The notes below the pieces were generated by a model. The model was not told the origin of the DNA. It did no database searches and worked only from the letters and a program-made list of their open reading frames with translations. The translations under genes and the position numbers were made by a program. DNA of 64,000 nt from Maribacter stanieri (lineage in GTDB: Bacteria; Bacteroidota; Bacteroidia; Flavobacteriales; Flavobacteriaceae): positions 186,001-250,000 of the forward strand of contig NZ_FOYX01000002.1 of assembly GCF_900112245.1 (NCBI RefSeq), in the 5' to 3' direction. Positions 18,516-29,554 of the stretch are shown one piece after another (positions within the stretch are counted from its first letter, which is position 1; each line of letters begins with the position of its first letter).

Positions 18516-19088
18516 TTAAAATGTAGTTTCTGGAACAAAAACGGTGTCAATCTCATGAATGATGCCGTTAGATTGATTTGAGTCCGCAGTTACAATAACA
18601 GCACTATTGCCTGATTTATCAGTTAATACAATATCTATACCCTTCATTGTTGCAGTAATTTTTTCACCCTGTATTGTGGTAAATTTTGCTACACCATTAC
18701 CTCTACACATTGCTCTTAATATTGTAGATGCAGATAACTTATCCGCGATAATGTGATATGAAAGCATCGCTTTTAAAGCTTTCCTATTTTCTGGATCAAA
18801 TAATTTATCAATTGTAGCTTCTGATAATTTTTCAAACGCAAGATTAGAGGGAGCAAAAACAGTAAATTCTCCTTTATAATTTAATACCTTATCTAAATTT
18901 GTAGCTCTAAGGGCATTTAAAAGTCTAGAATGATTTTCAAAAGAGGCAGTACGTTCTATAATAGACTTTTGTGGTTGTATACTAGAAATTAAACGCTCAA
19001 ATTGTAATTCAATTACATTATCCTGTGCATAGGTCTGAATCCCTATAAATAGGGCAAACAAGGACACGAGGGCTGTCCATTTTTTCAT
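18516..19088 (-). CDS. Exported fasciclin (FAS1) domain protein
   Basis: The 190-residue protein has a signal peptide (cleavage after about residue 21, IQTYAQ) and one FAS1 domain from about 50 to 188. The two conserved FAS1 blocks are FTVFAPSNLAFEKL and the C-terminal NGIIHEIDTVFVP. FAS1 domains mediate adhesion or ligand binding at the surface or in the periplasm. The stop codon abuts that of pheT with no spacer. Confidence 0.88.
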   Translation of the reverse strand: MKKWTALVSLFALFIGIQTYAQDNVIELQFERLISSIQPQKSIIERTASFENHSRLLNALRATNLDKVLNYKGEFTVFAPSNLAFEKLSEATIDKLFDPENRKALKAMLSYHIIADKLSASTILRAMCRGNGVAKFTTIQGEKITATMKGIDIVLTDKSGNSAVIVTADSNQSNGIIHEIDTVFVPETTF

Positions 19089-19294
19089 GATAGTTGGTTC
19101 TTAAGGGGCAAATGTTCTAGAAATCGACAAACGGTTCAATTTCTCCGTTAATATACAATTAGATGTCATTTTCACCTAGTATGAAATAAGCAATAAATTA
19201 ACTTTAACATTTTATTAACATTTTATTAAGTTAAACAAGAATTTCTCCAAATCACTAATTCATTAACTTTGAGAGTATTGCTAAAAAGAAGAAC

Positions 19295-19993
19295 ATGTTA
19301 TTACCCAAAACTAACATTGAAGCGAAACTTACAGAAGTTAGAAAGAAAAGTGTTTTATCTGAACAACATAGACTCGATGAAGTTTATGAAATCTTGTCTA
19401 AATTGGATAATGAACTTGACAGAATTGAAGAAAATGTAACAAGTAGTAAAGGAATATTAAATAATAAATTCAATATCAATTTATTAGATAGGTCAAAAAT
19501 TTACCATATAGAGGATATCAAACAAATCTGTATAGATTATAGATTACGTTTTTTAGATACAAAATATTTTAAAGGCACTCTTCCTACTGAAGCATTATCA
19601 AAAATTAAAGCGCTAGAAAAAGAGCATAATATAGAAGTTAAGGGATTTAAAATTATTACTCCTTCTAAACTTTTTAAACTAGAAGATAAAGATGATCCAC
19701 TTTTGTTCGCCCCTATAGGTAACGGTTATCACTATTTAATACATCATTGGGGAAACGACCTTCACCCATTACGTAAAATTATGATGTGGCCGTTTAAAAG
19801 CATTATAAATCTTATCATTTTAATATTGTTGATGAGCTTTTTAACCACACTAGGTATCCCTGAAGGACTATTCTCAAAAACGAATTCAAATGCTCAATTT
19901 TGGATTCTAAACTTTTTTATGTTCAAGTGTATTGCCTCTGTAGTAATATTCTACGGCTTTGCCATGGGTAAGAACTTTAACCCAGCTATTTAG
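19295..19993 (+). CDS. Hypothetical protein with C-terminal membrane helices
   Basis: The 232-residue protein starts with a charged, likely coiled-coil region (about 1-60). A mixed central segment (60-160) follows, then two hydrophobic helices at about 170-190 and 204-226. A TAACTTTG box at 19264-19271 upstream fits a -7 element. The layout suggests a cytoplasmic domain anchored by a C-terminal hairpin in the inner membrane. I do not recognise the family. Confidence 0.6.
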   Translation: MLLPKTNIEAKLTEVRKKSVLSEQHRLDEVYEILSKLDNELDRIEENVTSSKGILNNKFNINLLDRSKIYHIEDIKQICIDYRLRFLDTKYFKGTLPTEALSKIKALEKEHNIEVKGFKIITPSKLFKLEDKDDPLLFAPIGNGYHYLIHHWGNDLHPLRKIMMWPFKSIINLIILILLMSFLTTLGIPEGLFSKTNSNAQFWILNFFMFKCIASVVIFYGFAMGKNFNPAI

Positions 19994-20027
19994 AATAGCA
20001 AATACTTTAATAGTTAGATACCCTACC

Positions 20028-21152
20028 CTATTTAACGAATATTGTATGCGGAACTCCTTCTAAATCTAAATTGTCTATTAACTTAAAATCGGGAGACGGG
20101 GTAATTCTTAGTATACCACCTTCATCAGCAGAACCATTTTTCTTATAGCCTATAAGTACATAATTGTTTTTATTATCATAGGCTATTGCTGTTGTTTCAG
20201 CAATGTTATACTTGATATCCAATTCAGTTTCAGTTAAGAAATTTTCAAATAAATAAACTACGGTACTATTTTTTTCAAAATCGTAAATAGCTGGAACTTC
20301 AGTAACTGCAGCTGATGGCATATTTTTGTGAAAATATAATTTACCTGCGGCATCCATGTAATAATCATTTGTAGTAATGAATCCTGGCTCTGTATTTTCT
20401 CCGTATGTTGTATACTCTTTATCTAAAGTCAGCGGGTCTATAGTAGTGTGTAATTTCGGATAACTGACAATAACTTTACCAGAATTATTGGTGAATAATC
20501 TTAAGGCATCAACCCCTAAATCCAATTCCATAATTATAATGTCGGTATCTAAATCAATTACCGATAAATAATAGTTATCCGTAACATATTCATCTAAAGT
20601 CAAAACGAAAAGTCTATCACCAGATGCAATTATATCTATTGGCTTTTTGTCTAGTGTAATTTCAGAGTAACTAGCTGTTGTTTGATCAAGGGGATTAACT
20701 CTTACTACAAATTGTTTGTCTTTACCTAGCAACTCTCTTTCATAAGCTATAAATGCCGATTCACTAGAATGTGCAGTTGCTATTACATTTAATTCACAAG
20801 AATCTAAATCTTCAAAAAGTGGAATTGATTTTGTTGTCTCACTACTTGCATCATACCATTGAAAATTAGATTGGCAATTAGAAGTATAAAAATAACTGAT
20901 ATCTAAAGTCGTGCGATATTTTAAAGAATTTGAAGGAACATCATTAAATGATGCCAAAGTATTTTCCACGATTATTTCTTCTCCTGTAGAATTAACCACT
21001 ACCGCATTAAGCTGGTTGTTGTTTTGCATAAAAACAGTATAATCTGAGACTACACTAGTTTTAATTTCTTCTGTGCTAGTATCGGTAGATTTCTCACACG
21101 CAACGAAACTGAAGGCCAGCATAAGACAGGCCACAATATTGTAGGTTTTCAT
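20028..21152 (-). CDS. Hypothetical lipoprotein, probably beta-propeller-like
   Basis: The 374-residue protein has a lipoprotein signal (SFVAC, Cys19) followed by a threonine/serine-rich linker and a long beta-rich domain. Repeating strands such as YFYTSNCQSNFQWYD, LFVLTLDEYVTDNYYLSVIDLDT and KLYFHKNMPSAAVTEV suggest propeller-type repeats. It is expected on the periplasmic side of a membrane or on the cell surface. No named family is recognised. The gene lies 32 bp downstream of the ABC-F gene on the same strand, counted from stop to start. Confidence 0.6.
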   Translation of the reverse strand: MKTYNIVACLMLAFSFVACEKSTDTSTEEIKTSVVSDYTVFMQNNNQLNAVVVNSTGEEIIVENTLASFNDVPSNSLKYRTTLDISYFYTSNCQSNFQWYDASSETTKSIPLFEDLDSCELNVIATAHSSESAFIAYERELLGKDKQFVVRVNPLDQTTASYSEITLDKKPIDIIASGDRLFVLTLDEYVTDNYYLSVIDLDTDIIIMELDLGVDALRLFTNNSGKVIVSYPKLHTTIDPLTLDKEYTTYGENTEPGFITTNDYYMDAAGKLYFHKNMPSAAVTEVPAIYDFEKNSTVVYLFENFLTETELDIKYNIAETTAIAYDNKNNYVLIGYKKNGSADEGGILRITPSPDFKLIDNLDLEGVPHTIFVK

Positions 21153-21184
21153 AAAACATCGATTTGGGTTAATCTATTCTATGC

Positions 21185-22858
<1,674 letters not shown>

Positions 22859-22984
22859 CTACTTAGTTTATCATCAAATTCGACAAAAGATTCTTAAGTT
22901 AGCGGTCGACAACATTTAACTAGCTATTAACAACATCTGGTGATTAGGTTTATTATTTTTGGCTAACACCAGTCCCATAACTAT

Positions 22985-24367
22985 ATGATAAGATTTTTAC
23001 TCTCTACATGCGTAGCCTTATTAGTAGGTTGTTCTTCTACAAAAAAAGATTCAGATACTGTTTTATTCGCTGGTGAAATTGTGAACCCTACGAGTGATCA
23101 AGTCATTTTAATGAAAGGTGGACTAAAAATAGATTCTGCCAAGCTAGATGATAAAAATAGATTTAAGTTTAAATTATCCGCTATAGAAAATGGATTGTAC
23201 CATTTTAATTTAGCACCAGAACACCAATATGTATATTTAGAAAAAGGTGATAGCTTAATGGTACGCCTTAACACCATTTATTTTGATGAATCTTTGGTTT
23301 TCTCCGGGAGTAACGAAGAGACAAATAATTTTCTCTTAGAACTTTTCTTAGCTACTGAAGATGAAGATTCTGCCATGTACTCTGAGTACTACGAATTAGA
23401 ACCAAAAGATTTTTTAGAAAAAATTGAATCTCTAAAACAAGACAAAATCTCTAGGTTACAAGAATTAAGCACTGACAATTTAATTTCCGAGGAGGCAATT
23501 AAATTGTTGAACGGAAGTATTGATTATACGTATAATAGATATAAAGAAATTTATCCTTTTCACCATAAAAGAAAGACTGCTGAAGAAAATTTTCATGATC
23601 TGCCTGAAAATTTCTATTCCTACAGAAATCAAATAAATTACGGAGATCACACACTTACATACTTAAGACCTTACTACGATTTCATGAAGGCACACTTTGG
23701 CAACTTATCTTACATGAATTGTTTAAAGGATTGTGACAAAAGCAATAAAGTAGAAAGCAAGCAGCTGCATTACAAGAAACACAAACTTCATTTAATAGAT
23801 AGCTTGGTAATAGAAAAGGAATTAAGAGACAACCTCTTTAGAAATGTTGCTTTTGATTATCTATTAAAAAAGAAGGATGCTCCGGAAAACACAGAAATCT
23901 TTTTAAAGGAATTTAAAAACGTATCTAAGAATAATATTCATATTGATGAGATTGAAAACCTTTACCAAGGTATTGCAAACCTTCAACCCCAAAAGGTTAT
24001 TCCAGATTTAGATGTTATTTCATTTAATAGTGAAAACAAAACATTAACCGAAATTGCAGCGAATAAGAAAGTAATGTTTTATTTCTGGTCTGGCACCAAC
24101 AAAAAGCAATACCAAGAGATATTTAAAAGAGTTGCCGTACTTAAAGAGAAGAAACCTGATCTTGAATTAATTGGTATTAATATTAAAACCGATTTTGATC
24201 AATGGAAGATTATCCTAAAAAATCTTGGTGTAGACGAATCTCTACAATATCACAGTAACGATTTTAAAGAGCTTACCGAGAAATTAGTTCTCTACCCTAT
24301 GAACAAGGCTATTATTACTGAAAATGCGGTAATTGTAGATGGCTTCTCAAATATCTATTATAATTAA
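22985..24367 (+). CDS. Lipoprotein with DUF4369-like and cysteine-less thioredoxin-like domains
   Basis: The 460-residue protein has a lipoprotein signal (LLVGC, Cys16). Residues about 25-110 (GEIVNPTSDQVILMKGG, then HQYVYLEKGDSLMVRLN) resemble DUF4369, the N-terminal domain of many Bacteroidota TlpA-like proteins. The C-terminal part (about 350-455) has thioredoxin-fold strands (KKVMFYFWSGTNKKQYQEIF, then LELIGINIKTD), but the CXXC position reads SGTNKK, so it lacks redox cysteines. It is probably a non-catalytic relative anchored in a membrane, role unknown. Confidence 0.7.
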   Translation: MIRFLLSTCVALLVGCSSTKKDSDTVLFAGEIVNPTSDQVILMKGGLKIDSAKLDDKNRFKFKLSAIENGLYHFNLAPEHQYVYLEKGDSLMVRLNTIYFDESLVFSGSNEETNNFLLELFLATEDEDSAMYSEYYELEPKDFLEKIESLKQDKISRLQELSTDNLISEEAIKLLNGSIDYTYNRYKEIYPFHHKRKTAEENFHDLPENFYSYRNQINYGDHTLTYLRPYYDFMKAHFGNLSYMNCLKDCDKSNKVESKQLHYKKHKLHLIDSLVIEKELRDNLFRNVAFDYLLKKKDAPENTEIFLKEFKNVSKNNIHIDEIENLYQGIANLQPQKVIPDLDVISFNSENKTLTEIAANKKVMFYFWSGTNKKQYQEIFKRVAVLKEKKPDLELIGINIKTDFDQWKIILKNLGVDESLQYHSNDFKELTEKLVLYPMNKAIITENAVIVDGFSNIYYN

Positions 24368-24402
24368 TAGCAATTACTAAATTTATCTGCTGGGCATAAA
24401 AC

Positions 24403-25212
24403 TTAATGGCTACTATGGCTCTCTAATAGTTTTTCGAACCAACGACCTGGTAACAAGTTTTTAAGTGTCAAAGAAAACTTCTGAATAAAAGTACCAACCT
24501 TATAGTGTGGTTTAGGGTTCTTGGTCTCTATAATTTTTGCTATTTTTTTGCCGACTTCAGCTGGGTCACTACCACTATCAACGTCTGCATCTATAGCTTC
24601 TAAAGTATTTCTATAAGCTTCTCTATATGGAGAATTTTCAAAAACCGGCGTATGATATCTACCTGAGGCAATATTTGTAGCAAAATCACCTGGTGCTAAA
24701 GTTGTAAGCTTTATACCAAAAGACTTAGTTTCCATTCTATAACTTTCCGTTACTATTTCAAGAGCACCTTTAGAAGCAGAATAAATTCCTCTGTAAGGCA
24801 AACCCATATAGCCCGCTATGGAAGTAATATTTATAATCAACCCACCTTTCTGCTTACGCATTACCGGTAGAACTTGATTCATTACATTTAAAGGTCCATT
24901 AAAATTGGTGGCAAATGCTTTTAAAACTTCTTCATGAGGTGTTTCTTCAATTGGTCCGGTAATACCAACACCAGCGTTGTTCACAAGCACATCTATTCTT
25001 TCTTCTTTCTCTAGCAAAGAAGCTATACAACTTTTAATAGTGGCTTCATTTCTAACATCCAACTCTAAAAGAGGAAACTCTGAAAATGATGGATATTTAT
25101 TCTTGTCACGAGTAGTACCGTAAACTTTATACCCTAATGTACTTAAATGTATACCAATTGCTTTACCGATACCTGAAGACCCACCTGTAATTAGAACTAC
25201 TTTTGTTTTCAT
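24403..25212 (-). CDS. Short-chain dehydrogenase/reductase (classical SDR)
   Basis: The 269-residue protein is a classical SDR. The NAD(P)-binding TGGSSGIG is at 9-16, NNAG at 78-81, the catalytic Ser is near 131, and Tyr144 and Lys148 form YSASK. The SIAGYMGLPYRGIYSASKGALE stretch and the extended C-terminal tail resemble the group often annotated as SDR family oxidoreductase acting on lipophilic or steroid-like substrates. No substrate can be assigned. Confidence 0.87.
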   Translation of the reverse strand: MKTKVVLITGGSSGIGKAIGIHLSTLGYKVYGTTRDKNKYPSFSEFPLLELDVRNEATIKSCIASLLEKEERIDVLVNNAGVGITGPIEETPHEEVLKAFATNFNGPLNVMNQVLPVMRKQKGGLIINITSIAGYMGLPYRGIYSASKGALEIVTESYRMETKSFGIKLTTLAPGDFATNIASGRYHTPVFENSPYREAYRNTLEAIDADVDSGSDPAEVGKKIAKIIETKNPKPHYKVGTFIQKFSLTLKNLLPGRWFEKLLESHSSH

Positions 25213-25306
25213 TTTATAGAAAATAAGCGATGCTAAACGTTATATAGAATTGGTTTTGAATATGTTACCTTAAGTTGATTTATTTCACAATAAGGCACAA
25301 AAAAAA

Positions 25307-25400
25307 GGCAAGCTACCTACATCGCACCGCTACGACCATATACCCTTGCTGTGTTCCCACCCTGGGGGATTCTACAGGAGCTGGTCGTGTAGGACTTGCC
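25307..25400 (-). ncRNA. ffs: Signal recognition particle RNA (small bacterial SRP RNA, 4.5S)
   Basis: Read on the minus strand, the sequence starts GGCAAGTCCTACACGACC and ends with GGTCGTAGCGGTGCGATGTAGGTAGCTTGCC-type complements. GGCAAG pairs with CTTGCC, CCTAC with GTAGG, and ACGACC with GGTCGT, giving one long hairpin. The apical part contains GGTGGGAACACAGCAAGG, the asymmetric/symmetric loop signature that binds Ffh. A run of U follows (plus-strand A run at 25298-25306). With Ffh it targets nascent membrane proteins to the inner membrane. Confidence 0.9.
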
Positions 25401-25405
25401 AGGTG

Positions 25406-25435
25406 CAAATATACAATCTTTTAAAACTTTCACAA
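25406..25435 (-). promoter_or_regulatory. Promoter of the SRP RNA
   Basis: On the minus strand, TTG (25435-25433) and TATATTTG (25413-25406) are 19 bp apart, an exact match to TTG-N19-TAnnTTTG. The -7 box ends 5 bp before the folded RNA's first base, so the predicted start coincides with the RNA 5' end. Confidence 0.8.
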
Positions 25436-25535
25436 TCCTTTTACATTCTAAATTTTATGAATTAAATTGCCTATTAATAGCAAGAGACCCTTCTTGCACA
25501 CGATTACTAAGCAAACTTAAACACCCATTTTCTTA

Positions 25536-26591
25536 ATGAGAATTGTAAAAATTATCTGTATCACTCTTATTACCAGTTTATTCACAGCATGCGGTAGCGG
25601 TAACCAAAAAGCATCTTCTCTATTCGAAATTGCTCTAGAAAAAAATGCAAACCTGGTTAACCAGAACCAAGAAATTGGTGTTAGTATTAAAAATAAAAAA
25701 GAAAAAGATATAGAAAGCGTTCAGTATAGCATTGACGGCAAAGTTATTCCGGTTAAAAATGACAAAATACATATCAATTTACCAACTCTAGGCAACAAGA
25801 TTTTAACAGCTAAAATTACATTTGATGGTGAAACCGTAGCTATTAATAAAAACCTAAAAGTACTTTCAGAAAAAGCTCCTGAAATATATACCTATACTAT
25901 TATTAATGAATACCCGCACGATACAAAGGCTTACACGCAAGGTTTAGAATTCTACAACGATACATTATATGAGTCTACTGGAAAAAAAGGACAGTCCTTT
26001 CTAAGAAAGTTAGATTTTAAAACCGGTGAGGTTTTTGAACAAATAGATTTAGATGAAACTTACTTTGGAGAAGGCATTACCATTTTAAATAATAAAATAT
26101 ACCAGCTTACTTGGCAAAGTGGATTAGGTTTTATTTATGATTTAGATACTTTTAAAAAAATAGACAACTTTCAATATGGAAAAAGTCGTGAAGGCTGGGG
26201 CTTGACTAATGATGGCTCTAAAATTTATAAAAGTGATGGAACTGAAAAAATATGGTTTGTGAATCCAGATACAATGACAGAAGAAGGTTACATAGAAACA
26301 GTTACCAATTCTTCAATTTTTAATTCTGCTAATGAATTAGAATACGTAGATGGTAAGATTTATGCTAATGTTTACCAAAAACCTAGCGTGATGATTATTG
26401 ACAGCAAAACTGGAGCAATTGAAGGGGTAATTAATTTTAGCGGCTTAAGTGATATTATCACCAAAACCGAGAATTGGGATAAAACAAATTACGTGCTTAA
26501 CGGTATAGCTTACCACCCAGAACGCAAGACATTTTTTGTTACCGGTAAGTTCTGGGACAAAATGTTTGAAGTGCAAATAGAGAAAAAATAG
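25536..26591 (+). CDS. Glutaminyl-peptide cyclotransferase, lipoprotein form
   Basis: The 351-residue protein has a lipoprotein signal (LFTAC, Cys19), an N-terminal beta domain (about 30-115) and a glutamine cyclotransferase-type beta-propeller from about 120. Family blocks are YPHDTKAYTQGLEF, LYESTGKKGQSFLRK, GEGITILNNKIYQLTW, GWGLTNDG and VLNGIAYHPERKTFFVTGKFWD. The enzyme would convert N-terminal glutamine to pyroglutamate on exported peptides. The thioesterase gene begins 4 bp after the stop. Confidence 0.88.
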   Translation: MRIVKIICITLITSLFTACGSGNQKASSLFEIALEKNANLVNQNQEIGVSIKNKKEKDIESVQYSIDGKVIPVKNDKIHINLPTLGNKILTAKITFDGETVAINKNLKVLSEKAPEIYTYTIINEYPHDTKAYTQGLEFYNDTLYESTGKKGQSFLRKLDFKTGEVFEQIDLDETYFGEGITILNNKIYQLTWQSGLGFIYDLDTFKKIDNFQYGKSREGWGLTNDGSKIYKSDGTEKIWFVNPDTMTEEGYIETVTNSSIFNSANELEYVDGKIYANVYQKPSVMIIDSKTGAIEGVINFSGLSDIITKTENWDKTNYVLNGIAYHPERKTFFVTGKFWDKMFEVQIEKK

Positions 26592-26595
26592 AAAT

Positions 26596-26982
26596 ATGGC
26601 ATTTCAAAAAGAGATTGTTGTTTCGCATGACGATTTAGACGATTTAAACCATGTAAACAATGTGCGCTATGTACAGTGGATACAAGACATTTCTAAAGAA
26701 CATTGGCAAACAGTAGCAACTGCAAAAATGCAGCAAGACGTTATTTGGGTAGTATTAACTCATCATATAGAATATAAGCGGGCAGCAGTATTAGATGACC
26801 CAATTGTTATATCAACACACATAGAATCTAGTTCTGGTGCTAAATGTGTTAGAATTGTAGAGATGAAACATGGTAAAACCAATAAATTATTAGTTCGTTC
26901 AAGTACAGAGTGGTGCTTATTAAATAGTAAATCTTATAGACCTGTAAGAATCCCTGAAGAGATAAAAGAAATTTTCCTCTAA
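26596..26982 (+). CDS. Acyl-CoA thioesterase of the 4HBT hot-dog family
   Basis: The 128-residue protein is a single hot-dog domain. The N-terminal DDLDDLNHVNNVRYVQWIQD matches the D-x-NHVNNxxYxxW active-site motif of 4-hydroxybenzoyl-CoA thioesterase and FadM/YbgC-like enzymes, and the central strand HHIEYKRAAVLDDPI is typical. It should hydrolyse an acyl-CoA or acyl-ACP; the substrate is unknown. It lies between two lipoprotein genes in a short plus-strand run. Confidence 0.85.
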   Translation: MAFQKEIVVSHDDLDDLNHVNNVRYVQWIQDISKEHWQTVATAKMQQDVIWVVLTHHIEYKRAAVLDDPIVISTHIESSSGAKCVRIVEMKHGKTNKLLVRSSTEWCLLNSKSYRPVRIPEEIKEIFL

Positions 26983-27008
26983 CTTAGTAATGCAAAAAGA
27001 ATGCAACT

Positions 27009-28538
27009 GTGCGTATTAGAATATTAATTACTCTATCTATTTTGTTTACTATTCTATGGAGCTCATCTTGTAGAAAAGATTTTGAATACACCGCCAGTAA
27101 TGGTCATTTGTCTTTTTCTAAAGATACCGTTTACCTAGATACCGTTTTCTCGAATATAGGCAGTAGCACCTATACTCTTAAAGTTTATAATGACACTAAG
27201 GATGATGTCATTATACCCAACATTGCTCTTAGAAATGGCACTGAAAGCTTTTACCGACTGAATGTTGACGGAGTTGCAGGTAATAGTTTTACCGAAATTC
27301 CGATTTATGCAAAAGATAGTCTTTTCATTCTTATTGAAACGACAATAGACATAACGGACAACTCCATAAATAAGCTTTTATATACCGATGCAATTCAGTT
27401 TGATAATGAACCTAATTTACAATCTGTTGAATTAGTAACATTGGTAAAAAATGCCATATTCCTTTTTGCCAATAGTAATACTGAACATATTGATTTATAT
27501 AATGATGAATCTGGCAATCCTATTCAGATAGAAGGGTTTAATATTCCAGATGAAAAATTAAATTTTACTAAAGATAAATCTTATGTTATCTATGGATACG
27601 CCATCATCCCTGAAGATAAAGAACTAATTATAGACGCAGGTGCCCGAGTTCATTTCCATCAAAATTCTGGAATTTTAGTAAAAAATAAAGCCACACTAAC
27701 CATAAACGGCGAACTAAGTGATAGTGATGAATTATTAGAGCGAGAGGTAGTTTTTGAAGGTGATAGATTAGAACCAGAATTTGCTAGTATACCAGGGCAA
27801 TGGGGAGCTATTTGGATTAGTGCAGGAAGTACAAACAACACTATAAATCATCTTACCATAAAAAATGCAACAGTTGGATTGTTCGTTGAAGGAAAAGAAA
27901 ATGAAGCTGAAGCATCTTTAAACATTTCAAACAGCCGTATATATAATAGCGCTAGGTATAATCTATGGTCAAAGAGTGCTGAAATAGAAGCTAACAACAT
28001 TGTTTTAGGTGGATCGGGTAGTTCTTCGCTAATTATAGAAAATGGAGGCAGTTATTCTTTTATACACGCTACAATTGCTAATTACTGGAATAAAGGCTTC
28101 AGGTTTAATCCTTCTGTAGTAATAAGCAATACAAGCAGCAATAATGGCTTTGGGTTAGATTTGATAAAGGCGGATTTTAAAAATTGCATTATTGACGGCA
28201 GTAGCCAGAATGAGATCTTCCTTCAATCTAATAACGAAAACAGCTTGAACTATAATTTTCAAAATTGTTTTATCAAATTCAATGAAAACCAATCTTCAAC
28301 CAATGATAGTTCTTTCTATCAATTTGATAATCCCGCCCACTACTCCAACATTCAAACAAATGGAAATTTAGATTACTATTTTCCTTTTGAAAATGATTTT
28401 AGAATTGGACTAGATTCTGAAGTAATTAATAAAGGGGATGTAAATACAGCAAATTTTACACCTTTAGACATAATAGGAATAACACGAATAATGAGTCCAG
28501 ATTTAGGAGCATTTCAAGCAAAAGAGAAGGAATTTTAG
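27009..28538 (+). CDS. Lipoprotein with right-handed beta-helix region
   Basis: Translation is placed at GTG 27009, 26 bp after the thioesterase, because it yields a lipoprotein signal (LWSSSC, Cys21); no suitable ATG precedes the lipobox. The 509-residue product has a beta-sandwich-like N-terminal part (about 25-160, DTVYLDTVFSNIGSSTYTLKVYN). A repetitive parallel beta-helix region follows (about 200-420, LTIKNATVGLFVEG, LNISNSRIYNSARYN, FKNCIIDGSSQNEIFL). Such proteins often sit on the cell surface. No catalytic motif was recognised. Confidence 0.75.
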   Translation: MRIRILITLSILFTILWSSSCRKDFEYTASNGHLSFSKDTVYLDTVFSNIGSSTYTLKVYNDTKDDVIIPNIALRNGTESFYRLNVDGVAGNSFTEIPIYAKDSLFILIETTIDITDNSINKLLYTDAIQFDNEPNLQSVELVTLVKNAIFLFANSNTEHIDLYNDESGNPIQIEGFNIPDEKLNFTKDKSYVIYGYAIIPEDKELIIDAGARVHFHQNSGILVKNKATLTINGELSDSDELLEREVVFEGDRLEPEFASIPGQWGAIWISAGSTNNTINHLTIKNATVGLFVEGKENEAEASLNISNSRIYNSARYNLWSKSAEIEANNIVLGGSGSSSLIIENGGSYSFIHATIANYWNKGFRFNPSVVISNTSSNNGFGLDLIKADFKNCIIDGSSQNEIFLQSNNENSLNYNFQNCFIKFNENQSSTNDSSFYQFDNPAHYSNIQTNGNLDYYFPFENDFRIGLDSEVINKGDVNTANFTPLDIIGITRIMSPDLGAFQAKEKEF

Positions 28539-28682
28539 ATATTTCTTTAAATATAATGACAGATTTTTCTCTCACAAGCCCCGTAAATAGGCATTATATC
28601 AATATGTCCTTGGTTTTTATAAGGATATTCTAGGTCTCCTTTTTCCTTCCTATGTTTAATTTCGTAGTATACATTATATTTT

Positions 28683-29414
28683 TTGAACTACACATATACC
28701 ATAATAGACTCTGATGCTGTCTCAAATTTGCAGTTGCATGCATTTTTAGACGAATATGGTGATTTTGAATGTATAAATACTACCACCAACCCTACAGATG
28801 GTTTAAACGATATTTTAAAATATTCTCCTGATATTGTTTTTATAAACTTAAATAACGACTATTCATCAGTTTTTTTAATGGTGACCGAAATTCACCAATA
28901 TATGAGTCAATTACCTATTTTAATTGGTATTGCTTCAACCAAAAATTACGCATATGACGCCATAAAAAATGGTTTTTTTGATTATTGGCTACAACCCTTT
29001 AATGAATTTGATATTCGTAAATCTTTGTTGAAACTTCAAAAAAGAATGCCAAAAGAAAAGGCTCCTGCAACTTTATGCCTTAAATCCTACAACGATTTTC
29101 AATACTTGAATACCAATGATATTCTTTATTTAAAAGCAGATAATAATACCACTGAATTTTTTATGAAAGATGGTGCAATTATTAATGCTTTTAAAACGTT
29201 AAAAACTTTTGAGAAAACATTGCCAGATAACTTTATGCGTATACATCAAAGTTATATTGTAAATACTAGCTATGTTTCTCGCATTAACTTTGGCAAATCT
29301 ATCTGCGCCTTAAAAACGGTGAATGAGAACATTCCCTTCTCAAAATCATACCGTGAGAATATGAATAACCTAAAAACTATTCTCTCAAAAAACACCCTTT
29401 CCACCTTGAATTAA
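28683..29414 (+). CDS. LytTR DNA-binding regulator with degenerate receiver domain
   Basis: The frame starts at TTG 28683; no earlier ATG exists. The 243-residue protein has a receiver-like N-terminal domain and a LytTR DNA-binding domain (about 138-240, DILYLKADNNTTEFFMKDG, then FMRIHQSYIVNTSYVSRI). In the receiver, the phosphoacceptor Asp is replaced by Asn55 (DIVFINLN in place of the usual LIFLDI). The conserved Lys before the proline is Gln (YWLQPF in place of YLLKPF). Phosphorylation by the normal route is therefore unlikely. It heads the signalling cluster that continues to 32612. Confidence 0.85.
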   Translation: MNYTYTIIDSDAVSNLQLHAFLDEYGDFECINTTTNPTDGLNDILKYSPDIVFINLNNDYSSVFLMVTEIHQYMSQLPILIGIASTKNYAYDAIKNGFFDYWLQPFNEFDIRKSLLKLQKRMPKEKAPATLCLKSYNDFQYLNTNDILYLKADNNTTEFFMKDGAIINAFKTLKTFEKTLPDNFMRIHQSYIVNTSYVSRINFGKSICALKTVNENIPFSKSYRENMNNLKTILSKNTLSTLN

Positions 29415-29554
29415 AGAATTCTCTCACAATTGGGTCATATACTCACAGAACAGCGTCATTCACTTATGACTCAGAAAACTGCAATTACGCTCCGCTTTAT
29501 GGTATTACCTTGGCTATAGAATAAACCAAAGAACCCCTAAAAAACAGGAACATT

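Noticed and set aside
29506-29513. TACCTTGG upstream of the CXXCH peptide gene, repeated at 29794-29801 before the kinase gene
   Set aside because: Both are one base off the -7 consensus and neither has a clear -33 box; the repeat of 8 bp may be chance.
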